From Streptomyces bicolor (GTDB lineage: Bacteria > Actinomycetota > Actinomycetes > Streptomycetales > Streptomycetaceae): a stretch of 64,000 nt of DNA. The stretch spans positions 1 to 64,000 of the forward strand of contig NZ_JOFS01000033.1 in the NCBI RefSeq assembly GCF_000719285.1, read 5' to 3'. This document shows positions 53,721 through 61,330 of this stretch, in pieces. The notes beneath the pieces were generated by a model. That model did no database searches, had not been told where the DNA came from, and saw only the letters and a list, made by a program, of their open reading frames with translations. Position numbers and translations under genes: made by a program. Position 1 is the stretch's first letter, and each line of letters starts with the position of its first letter.

Positions 53721-54205
53721 TCAACCGGTGATGTGCCGGGGTACGGCGAGGTCCTCGTGGGCGGACAGGAGTATCAAGGCGGCCGGATCGTCCTCCGCGC
53801 ACGCCTCGGCGACCACGTCGATCAGCCGGTCGTAGTCGGGGCCGGTCCTGCCCTCGTACGCCGCGGTCATCCGGCCCCATTCGTCCCAGTTCAGAGTCTC
53901 CCGCTTGCACAGCGCGGCGAGGTCACGGACGACGTTGCCGCTGATCTCGTGCGGCCCCAGGGCGTGCTCGGTGCCGCCCGCCCGACGAAGTCGCTGTCGA
54001 GATGTTTGGTGTCGACACGCGCCCATCGACGCCGGCCGTCGTCCCAGTACTCGGTGATCCTTTGATCGAAGCCGCGCCCCTGCTGGAAGTAGGTGCCGAA
54101 ACCGCACCGGGCACGGGATGCGACGCCTCGCGCCCGCAGGATCGCGCAGGCGATCGTAGGCCCAGGGCCATGGCGTCCGCGGGCTGGACGCACGTCATGG
54201 GTCAT
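53721..54205 (-). pseudogene. Transglutaminase-like protein, truncated and frameshifted
   Basis: On the minus strand one frame gives AILRARGVASRARCGFGTYF, QRITEYWDDGRRRWARVDTKHLDSDF, the family's CGFGTYF and HxxxEYWD region with the catalytic dyad site. A second frame then gives HEISGNVVRDLAALCKRETL, NWDEWGRM and LSAHEDLAVP. The switch happens near 53970-53985 and needs one base change in length. The N-terminal part, with the family's usual Cys region, is missing. Loss of function is likely. Confidence 0.7.
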
Positions 54206-54335
54206 GGCCGAGCACAGTAGGGGAACCCGCTGACATCCGGACCGGCCCGGTGTGCGGCGCGGGCGGGGGCGGGCGCAAGCTGGAGTGGGGTCGATTCGGC
54301 TGCTCGTAGGACGAGACCTGTGGGAGGACCGGGAC

Positions 54336-55133
54336 ATGACTTCGATGGCGAACCTGCCGGACGTGGTGTCGCGCGAGGAGTGGCTCGCCGCCCGCAAGGA
54401 GCTGTTGGCCGAGGAGAAGGAGCTCACGCGCGCGCGTGACCGGGTGAACGCCGAGCGGCGACGGTTGCCGATGGTCCGGGTCGACAAGGCGTACGCCTTC
54501 GAGGGCCCGGACGGGACGGTGAGCCTGCCCGACCTGTTCGAGGGGCGCCCCCAGCTGGTCATGCACCACTTCATGTGGACGTACGACATCGACGCCGACG
54601 GCATCGAGCACCCCCGCGACTCCGGCTGCCCCAGCTGCTCCTCCGCGGCCGACTGCATCAGCGGACTGCGGCAGCTGCATGCCCGCAACACGACGCTGGT
54701 GGCGGTGAGCCGGGCACCGTACCCGAAGATCGCCGCGTACCGCGCACGGATGGAGTGGGCCTTCCCCTGGTACTCCTCGGCGGGCAGCGACTTCAACTAC
54801 GACTTCCACGCGACCGTCGACGAGCGGGTCGCGCCGGTGCAGGTCTTCCACCGCAACGAGGCCGAGCTCGCGGAGGCGGGCATGCCGTGGTCGGAGGGGA
54901 TGCGCGGCGACTGGCCGGGCATCAGCGCCTTTCTGCGGGTCGGGGACGACGTCTTCCACACGTACTCCACGTTCGGCCGTGGCATCGAGCAGTTCCACTA
55001 CGGCATCCCGTACCTCGACCTCACCGCGCTCGGCCGCCAGGAGGAGTGGGAGGAGCCGAAGGGCCGGGCGGTGCCGCTGGGTCTGCAGGCCGGCGGGCCC
55101 GCCTTGCGTCTGCCCGACGAGTACGACGACTGA
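54336..55133 (+). CDS. DUF899 (thioredoxin-fold-like) family protein
   Basis: The 265-residue protein has SREEWLAARKELLAEEKELTRARDR at the start, then LFEGRPQLVMHHFMW, the CPSCS motif (family-typical Cys pair with CPxCS), VAVSRAPYPKIAAYRARM and WPGISAFLRVGDDVFHTYSTFGRG. DUF899 has a thioredoxin-like core; its role is not known. The ATG at 54336 has GGGAGG upstream. Adjacent genes give no pathway. Confidence 0.9.
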   Translation: MTSMANLPDVVSREEWLAARKELLAEEKELTRARDRVNAERRRLPMVRVDKAYAFEGPDGTVSLPDLFEGRPQLVMHHFMWTYDIDADGIEHPRDSGCPSCSSAADCISGLRQLHARNTTLVAVSRAPYPKIAAYRARMEWAFPWYSSAGSDFNYDFHATVDERVAPVQVFHRNEAELAEAGMPWSEGMRGDWPGISAFLRVGDDVFHTYSTFGRGIEQFHYGIPYLDLTALGRQEEWEEPKGRAVPLGLQAGGPALRLPDEYDD

Positions 55134-55179
55134 CGCCCGGAGCAGGGATGCTGTTCGGCCACTGCCGATCGGGCGCTGA

Positions 55180-56493
55180 TCAGGTTCCGATCACTTGCAG
55201 CGCGCCCCACAGCGCCAGCACCGAGCAGGTGAGCGCGGCAGGCACCGTGCACAGGCCGAGCCGGGTGAACTCGCCCAGCTCGACGTCGGTGTCGTGCGTG
55301 TGCACGATCTTCCGCCACAGCAGCGTCGCCAGGGACCCGGCGTACGTGAGGTTGGGGCCGATGTTGACGCCGAGCAGCACCGCCAGCACCGCACCGGGCC
55401 CGGCCTCGGCGGTCAGCGGCAGGAGCACCAGCACGGCCGGCAGATTGTTGATCACGTTCGCCAGTAGGGCGGCCAGCGCGGCGATGCCCAGCAGCCCGGG
55501 CAGTCCGGTGCTGTCGGGGACGAGGTGACCGAGGGTGCCGTCCAGCCCGTTGTCGACGACCGCCCGCACCACGATCCCCAGCGCGAGGACGAATGCGAGG
55601 AACGGGAGGCCGACGGCCCGCACGAGGGCCCTGGGAGTGGTACGGCGCCGGATCAGGGCGCGGACGGCCAGCACCAGCGCCCCCGCCAGGGCAGCCCACG
55701 CCGGGTCGATCCCCACCGCGGAGGTCACCACGAACCCGGCCAGCGTGCCCACCACCGTGACGAGGGCGAACAGCGGCACCTCGGGCGGGCCGGCGGAGGG
55801 AGGTGCCTGTGCGCCGGCGTCCAGATCCACCGCGAAGAACCGGCGGAAGACCAGGTACTCGATGCCGATCGCGACCACCCACGGCAGCGCCATCAGCGCG
55901 GCGAAGCGGGTGAAGCTCAGCCCGCTCGCGGCGAACGCCAGCAGGTTGGTGAGGTTGGAGACGGGCAGCAGCAGGGAGGCCGTGTTCGACAGGTGGGCGC
56001 AGGCGTACACATGCGGTTTGGCCTGGGCGCCGAGCCGGGCGGCGGTGGCGAAGACCACCGGGGTCAGCAGCACCACGGTGGCGTCCAGGCTCAGCACCGC
56101 GGTGATGAGCGAGGCGACGACGAACACCTGCCCGAGGAGCCGGCGCGGCCGCCCCGCGGCGGTGCGCGCCATCCAGGCTCCGCATGCCTGGAACAGGCCC
56201 TCGTCGTCGCACAGTCGGGCCAGCACCAGGACGGCGGCGAGGAAGCCGATCACCGGCCCGAGCCGGGCGGCCTCGTCCGAGGCATGATCAAGTGATATCG
56301 CCCCGGTGGCGATGACCACCCCCGCCGCCGGGACGGCGACGACCGCCTCCGGCAGTCCCCAGGGACGCACTACCGCGCATATCAGCACCATCACGAGAAG
56401 GACGGCCGAGAGTACTTCCGTGAGCGAGCCGTTCAGGGTCGGAGCCTTTCGAGATCGAGGGTGTCCGGTGAACGCGGCAGTGGCACAAACCAC
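55180..56493 (-). CDS. ArsB/SLC13-type permease
   Basis: About 437 residues with 11-12 hydrophobic helices. It carries WGLPEAVVAVPAAGVV, LSLDATVVLLTPVVFATA, SNTASLLLPVSNLTNLLAF and ANVINNLPAVLVLLPLT, motifs shared by ArsB and other ion-transporter-superfamily members. Arsenite is possible, but there is no arsC or arsR nearby, so the substrate is uncertain. The start is unclear: GTG 56493, TTG 56514, or a CTG in front of NGSLTEV with AAAGG upstream. Confidence 0.82.
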   Translation of the reverse strand: MVCATAAFTGHPRSRKAPTLNGSLTEVLSAVLLVMVLICAVVRPWGLPEAVVAVPAAGVVIATGAISLDHASDEAARLGPVIGFLAAVLVLARLCDDEGLFQACGAWMARTAAGRPRRLLGQVFVVASLITAVLSLDATVVLLTPVVFATAARLGAQAKPHVYACAHLSNTASLLLPVSNLTNLLAFAASGLSFTRFAALMALPWVVAIGIEYLVFRRFFAVDLDAGAQAPPSAGPPEVPLFALVTVVGTLAGFVVTSAVGIDPAWAALAGALVLAVRALIRRRTTPRALVRAVGLPFLAFVLALGIVVRAVVDNGLDGTLGHLVPDSTGLPGLLGIAALAALLANVINNLPAVLVLLPLTAEAGPGAVLAVLLGVNIGPNLTYAGSLATLLWRKIVHTHDTDVELGEFTRLGLCTVPAALTCSVLALWGALQVIGT

Positions 56494-56520
56494 CTGGTCA
56501 TCCGGGTAACCCAAGATTAC

Positions 56521-57417
56521 TCAGGCCCGTGCGGCGGTCCGCACCGACAGCCCACGGCGCAGGCACTCGGCGAGGCGGGCGGCGATGGTGCCGTCCGGGT
56601 CGAGGCGAGGGTTGAAGATCGTGACGTCGAGACCCACGGCGCGCGCGTCGGCCAGCGCCGTCCGCAGCACGCTCTCCAGTTCGTCCCAGGTCAGGCCGCC
56701 GGGCTGGCGGTAGTCGACGGCGGGCATGATCGCGTCGTCCAGGACGTCGACGTCGAGGTGGATCCAGAACCCGGCCCCCGCACCGGCGGCGAGCCGGTCC
56801 ACCGCCCGGCGCGCCGCGGTGCCCGCGCCGGACGCGCGTACGGCGTCGAGGTCGACGGCGTGCAGCCCGGCCGGGAGCGGCTGCATACCCGCCTGGGCGG
56901 ACTCGGCGGCGTCGCGGAAGCCGAAGGCCACGACGTCCTCGTCCCGCACCAGGGGGCCGCGGCCCTCGAGGTCGGTGAGGAGCCGGGGGCCGCGGCCGGT
57001 GGCCAGGGCGAGTTCCATCGAGGCCGCCTCACCGGCCGGCTCCGCCGAGGGCTGGTAGAAGTCGGTGTGCCCGTCGAGGAACAGCAGGCCGTGGCGTCCG
57101 CGGCGGCGCAGGGCGAGGAGGTTGCCGAGCAGGATGCTGCAGTCCCCGCCGAGGACGACGGGGAAGCGGCCCGCGTCGAGGGCTTCTCCGACCGCGTCGG
57201 CCAGTCGGGCGGAGTACTCCGCGATGGCGTGCGGGTTGAGCACCCCGGTGCCGGCGTCCCTCGTCGGGTCGTAGGCGGGTGGTTCGATCCGGCCGGCGCG
57301 TACCGCGCCGGGAGTGGACGCCAGGTGACTGTCGAGCAGCACGGCCGGCAGGTCCTGGACCCCCGAGGGTCGCAGTCCGAGCACGGACGGCGCCTCGATG
57401 ATCGCGATTTCCCGCAT
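56521..57417 (-). CDS. Arginase/agmatinase fold protein
   Basis: The 298-residue ureohydrolase-fold protein has VVLGGDCSIL (where His of the usual GGDHS is Cys), LFLDGHTDFY and IHLDVDVLDD, so most Mn ligands (D, H, D, D, D) are kept but one His ligand is Cys. The fold is clear; the substrate could be arginine, agmatine or a guanidino compound. The ATG at 57417 follows GGGAGCGGAG. It may work as a hydrolase with altered metal binding, or have lost activity. Confidence 0.85.
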   Translation of the reverse strand: MREIAIIEAPSVLGLRPSGVQDLPAVLLDSHLASTPGAVRAGRIEPPAYDPTRDAGTGVLNPHAIAEYSARLADAVGEALDAGRFPVVLGGDCSILLGNLLALRRRGRHGLLFLDGHTDFYQPSAEPAGEAASMELALATGRGPRLLTDLEGRGPLVRDEDVVAFGFRDAAESAQAGMQPLPAGLHAVDLDAVRASGAGTAARRAVDRLAAGAGAGFWIHLDVDVLDDAIMPAVDYRQPGGLTWDELESVLRTALADARAVGLDVTIFNPRLDPDGTIAARLAECLRRGLSVRTAARA

Positions 57418-57746
57418 CTCCGCTCCCTTCCGCCGCTGCTCCCTGTCCACTGCCGCCCTCATTCCATCTGTCCCACACCCGGAGGCCGGTCACCACTCGA
57501 GGCCGGCCGGGGGCAGGGGCGGGGCAGGGCGCGCTCACGGCTCGGCGGTGCGCTCCCCTAGCAGGGCTTCCCGAGCCCAGCCTCCTACTGGCCAAAACTC
57601 ATCGCTGTGTGACCGGAGTTGACCCACGGTGATGCAGAGCTCAACTGCTACCGGCGGTAAAGGCTTGCTTTCGCGTAACCCGGCCCCGTACACCTTGCTC
57701 CACAACTGGCCCCGCAACTGGCCAGGACTCTGGGGGGAGTTGGCTT
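57418..57746. other. 329-bp intergenic region before the MHYT gene
   Basis: No gene seen. TTGCTT (57665-57670) and TACACC (57689-57694) with an 18-bp gap could be the MHYT gene promoter. An inverted AGTTGA/TCAACT pair lies near 57615-57645. Confidence 0.4.
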
Positions 57747-58628
57747 ATGGAAGGCACGGTGGACGGGTTCCGCTATGGTGCGGTGACCCCGGTGGCGGCC
57801 TATCTGATGGCCTGCCTGGGAGGGGCGCTGGGACTGCGGTGCATCGTCCGTACGCTGCTCAGCGAACAGTCGTGGAAGGCGGGTTGGCTGGCGCTCGGCG
57901 CCGCCTCGATCGGCTGCGGCATCTGGACGATGCACTTCATCGCGATGATCGGCTTCCAGGTCGAGGAGGCCCGGATCGGTTACGACGCGGGACTCACCGT
58001 CATCAGCCTCGCCGTGGCCATCGTCGTGGTCGGCATCGGCGTGTTCATCGTCGGCTATCTGGGCGCGGGCAAGGGCGCGCTGACCAGCGCCGGTGTCATC
58101 ACCGGGCTCGGTGTGGCCGCCATGCACTATCTGGGCATGGCGGCGATGCGCCTCGACGGCAGCATCCGGTACGACGTGTTCACCGTCGGGCTCTCGATCC
58201 TGATCGCGATCGTCGCCGCGACCGCCGCGCTGTGGGCGGCCGTGACCATCCGCGGTTTCCTGACCAGCCTGGGCGCCAGCATGGTCATGGGGGTGGCGGT
58301 CTCCGGGATGCACTACACGGGCATGGCCGCCGTCAGCGTGCATCTGCACGGCCGGACCGGCGCGTCGTGGGCCGGTGACTCGCCCACCTCGCTCTTACTG
58401 CCCATGCTCCTGGGGCCGGCGATCTTCCTCCTGCTGGCCGGAGTGGTGGTGATGTTCGACCCGCTGCTGGTTCTCGGAGAGGGCGAGTGGAGCCGGTCCG
58501 GCGCCTCCACGCGCACCGGGGAACCGAGCGGCCCCTCGTGGCAACGGGCCGATGGGGAGGGCGAGTTCACGGCACCCACCGCCGACGCCCAGCCGCCGCG
58601 CCGGGAACCGACCGTCCCCAAGTGGTGA
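57747..58628 (+). CDS. MHYT domain integral membrane protein
   Basis: The 293-residue protein has seven hydrophobic helices and three MHYT-type motifs: WTMHFIAM, AAMHYLGM and SGMHYTGM, which in this family line a metal (Cu) or gas-binding site at the outer membrane face. The C-terminal 60 residues are hydrophilic and disordered. No GGDEF/EAL signal output domain is fused, so the signalling partner is separate. GGGGGAG precedes the ATG. Confidence 0.92.
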   Translation: MEGTVDGFRYGAVTPVAAYLMACLGGALGLRCIVRTLLSEQSWKAGWLALGAASIGCGIWTMHFIAMIGFQVEEARIGYDAGLTVISLAVAIVVVGIGVFIVGYLGAGKGALTSAGVITGLGVAAMHYLGMAAMRLDGSIRYDVFTVGLSILIAIVAATAALWAAVTIRGFLTSLGASMVMGVAVSGMHYTGMAAVSVHLHGRTGASWAGDSPTSLLLPMLLGPAIFLLLAGVVVMFDPLLVLGEGEWSRSGASTRTGEPSGPSWQRADGEGEFTAPTADAQPPRREPTVPKW

Positions 58629-58697
58629 CCCGGGGAGGCGGAGCCCGCGACGCGCCGGACCCTGCCTCCCCCCGCTCGGCCTTCTCTAGATCATTGT

Positions 58698-58703
58698 TAC
58701 GGT
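58698..58703 (+). promoter_or_regulatory. -10 box of leaderless metallophosphoesterase gene
   Basis: TACGGT stands 6 nt before the GTG at 58710. Confidence 0.45.
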
Positions 58704-58709
58704 GCACGC

Positions 58710-60212
58710 GTGTCTGACTCCTCACGCGATACCGCCGAGGGCGCCGGCTGGGGCGCCACCGAACTCGGCGAGTACAAGCGGCTGATGCCGCACAAGGTCG
58801 AGAAGATCTCCTGGCTCAACCCGAAGACGCTCTGGGCCGCCCGCAACGGCGTCCTCGCGTCCTGGTTCGGAGACCCCACCGGGCGCACCCGAAGCCGCTG
58901 GGTGGCGCAGCGGGCGGCCGCCGGGGTGCCGGCCGACAAGGTGATCCGGCGTGACGACCCGGACCGCTTCTCCTTCCTCGTCATCGGTGACACCGGCGAG
59001 GGGGACGAGCCCCAGTACGCCGTCGTACCGGGTCTTTTGAAGGTGGGCCGCGACACACGGTTCGCGGTCGTCGCGAGTGACGTGATCTATCCGGTGGGCA
59101 GTGCCGACGACTACGGCACCAAGTACTTCCGGCCGTACCAGGACTACCAGGCACCGATATACGCGATACCGGGCAACCACGACTGGTACGAGGACCTGGG
59201 CGCGTTCATGCGCGTCTTCTGCGGCGACGCCCCGCCCCTCGAACCCGAGGCCGCTCCGCGCCCGCCCGGCAGGGCCTGGCTGCGGTCACTGCTGTGGCAC
59301 CGGCCACGCAAGGGAGACGGCCAACGCCTCAGCGAGGTCCGCGAGTTGAGGTCGGCTCCGGCTCAACAGGCCGTCCAGCCGGGGCCGTACTGGGCGATCG
59401 ACGCCGGGCCGGTCCGCATCGTCGGCATCGACACCGGACTGCTCGGGACCATCGACGCCGAGCAGGGCGCCTGGCTGCGCGAGGTGTCCAGGGATCCCCG
59501 GCCGAAGATCCTCATCACCGGCCAGCCCCTGTACGTGGACGGTGAGCACCACCCCTGCGCGATCGAAGGGGGCGGCACCGTCGACGAGATCGTCCGCGAC
59601 CCGGCCCACCGCTATGTCGCGGCGATCGGCGGCGACATCCACAACTACCAGCGCTACCCGGTGCAGGTGGACGGCCGGACCATCCAGTACCTCGTGTCGG
59701 GCGGCGGCGGTGCCTTCATGCACGCCACGCACACGATTCCGCGGGTCGACATAGCGAACGTCACCGAGAAGGAGTTCCGCTGCTATCCCCTGCGCGGCGA
59801 CTCCCTGGCCTTCTACAGCGCGCTCTACGGACGTCGGCTGCGCCTGCGCCGCTTCTTCACCCTCACCGAGGCGCAGGCGGCGGCCGTCGTCGCCGAGCGG
59901 CTGGAGATCCAGCCGGGGCGCGCACCGGCCCCGCACGCCCGCATCACATGGCGCACGCGTCTGGTCGCGGGCCTGCTGGGCACCGGACGCCGCCCCGACC
60001 GGGCCAAGCGGTTCCGCCTCCCCGTGCGCAAGATCCACACGCAGCTGTTCTCGCCGAGCTCGGCGACCTACAGCCCGCCGTTCTTCAAGTGCTTCCTGCG
60101 TGTGGACGTCACCCCGGAGACCGTCCGGCTGCGGTGCTACGCCGCGACCGGCAACCGCGCCCAGGAGCTCGACCCGCCGGTCGAGGACGAGGTCACCATT
60201 GCGCTGATCTGA
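58710..60212 (+). CDS. Metallophosphoesterase family protein
   Basis: The 500-residue protein has the dimetal motifs FLVIGDTGEGD, ASDVIYPVGSADDY (family GDxIY-like), IPGNHDWYED and IGGDIHNYQRY, spread over residues 90-315, followed by SGGGGAFMHATH. A C-terminal region of about 150 residues with a basic linker is specific to this branch. It should hydrolyse a phosphoester or nucleotide in the cytosol. GTG start, leaderless promoter. Confidence 0.88.
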   Translation: MSDSSRDTAEGAGWGATELGEYKRLMPHKVEKISWLNPKTLWAARNGVLASWFGDPTGRTRSRWVAQRAAAGVPADKVIRRDDPDRFSFLVIGDTGEGDEPQYAVVPGLLKVGRDTRFAVVASDVIYPVGSADDYGTKYFRPYQDYQAPIYAIPGNHDWYEDLGAFMRVFCGDAPPLEPEAAPRPPGRAWLRSLLWHRPRKGDGQRLSEVRELRSAPAQQAVQPGPYWAIDAGPVRIVGIDTGLLGTIDAEQGAWLREVSRDPRPKILITGQPLYVDGEHHPCAIEGGGTVDEIVRDPAHRYVAAIGGDIHNYQRYPVQVDGRTIQYLVSGGGGAFMHATHTIPRVDIANVTEKEFRCYPLRGDSLAFYSALYGRRLRLRRFFTLTEAQAAAVVAERLEIQPGRAPAPHARITWRTRLVAGLLGTGRRPDRAKRFRLPVRKIHTQLFSPSSATYSPPFFKCFLRVDVTPETVRLRCYAATGNRAQELDPPVEDEVTIALI

Positions 60213-60280
60213 CCGGGCACCGCGGGAACATCACCGCTGGCCGGCGGGTTGGCACTGCCGTACCAGGTGATCGCCGACCC

Positions 60281-61330
60281 ATGGAGGGGCCCGTGCCGCC
60301 GACCTCACGACCGCTTCGCAAACTGGGCTTCCTCACCATCGGGCTGTTCGACGAGGCGGATCCACGCCGGGGCCACGAGTCCACCCTCGAGATCATCGAG
60401 TTGGGCGAGCGGCTCGGCTTCGACAGCGCGTGGCTCCGCCACCGTCATCTCCAGTACGGCATCTCCTCCCCCGTCGCCGTCCTCGCCGCCGCCTCCCAGC
60501 GGACCCGCCGGATCGAGCTCGGCACCGCGGTCATCCCGCTCGGCTGGGAGAACCCGCTGCGTCTGGCCGAGGACCTGGCCACGGTCGACATCCTGTCGGG
60601 CGGCCGTGTCAACCCGGGCGTCAGCGTGGGTCCGCCGATGCACTACGACCGCGTCAAGGAGGCCCTGTACCCGGACACGGCCGACGCCGAGGACTTCGGC
60701 TACGAGCGGGTGCGGCGGTTGCTGGACTTCGTGCGGGGCAAGCCGGTCACCGACTTCAGCGGGGCTGAGGCGTTCGAAGTGTTCTCGGACCGTGTGCAGC
60801 CGCACTCCCCCGGCCTTGGCAGCCGTATGTGGTACGGCGGCGGCAGCCTGCGTTCGGCTCAGTGGGCCGGCGAGCACGGAATGAACTTCCTGACCAGCAG
60901 CGTCGTCAAGGCGGAAGGGCCCGAGGACGCGGAGCGGTCACCGGGGTTCGCCGAGATCCAGCTCTCGCACATCCGCGCCTTCCGCGCCCGTCACCCGGAC
61001 GGCGAGAACGCCCGTGTCTCCCAGGGCCTTGTCGTCATCCCCACCGACTCCGCCACGCCCGAGCAGCGAGCGAAGTACGAGGAGTACGTCGCCAAGCGCA
61101 CCCCGCGCACCACGGCACCGCAGGGTCCGGCGCGGCTGCTGTTCGCGCCGGACCTCGTCGGCACCTCGGAGGAGATCGCCGAACGCCTCCACGCCCACGC
61201 CGCGTTCCGCGAGGTGGACGAGGTGGCGTTCGCGCTGCCCTTCACCTTCGGGCACGAGGACTATGTGCAGATCCTCACGGACATCGCCACCCGCCTGGGT
61301 CCGGCGCTGGGTTGGCGTCCGGGCGTCTGA
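60281..61330 (+). CDS. LLM-class flavin-dependent oxidoreductase
   Basis: The 349-residue TIM-barrel protein has the LLM family pattern: LGFLTIGLFDE, LGERLGFDSAWLRHRHL, IELGTAVIPLGWENPLRLAEDLATVDILSGGR and VNPGVSVG, with a C-terminal VGTSEEIAERL. It likely uses FMN or F420. The ATG at 60281 has AGGTGAT upstream. Its 3' end overlaps the convergent NRPS gene by 56 bp. It may tailor the NRPS product, but strand and context do not prove it. Confidence 0.9.
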   Translation: MEGPVPPTSRPLRKLGFLTIGLFDEADPRRGHESTLEIIELGERLGFDSAWLRHRHLQYGISSPVAVLAAASQRTRRIELGTAVIPLGWENPLRLAEDLATVDILSGGRVNPGVSVGPPMHYDRVKEALYPDTADAEDFGYERVRRLLDFVRGKPVTDFSGAEAFEVFSDRVQPHSPGLGSRMWYGGGSLRSAQWAGEHGMNFLTSSVVKAEGPEDAERSPGFAEIQLSHIRAFRARHPDGENARVSQGLVVIPTDSATPEQRAKYEEYVAKRTPRTTAPQGPARLLFAPDLVGTSEEIAERLHAHAAFREVDEVAFALPFTFGHEDYVQILTDIATRLGPALGWRPGV

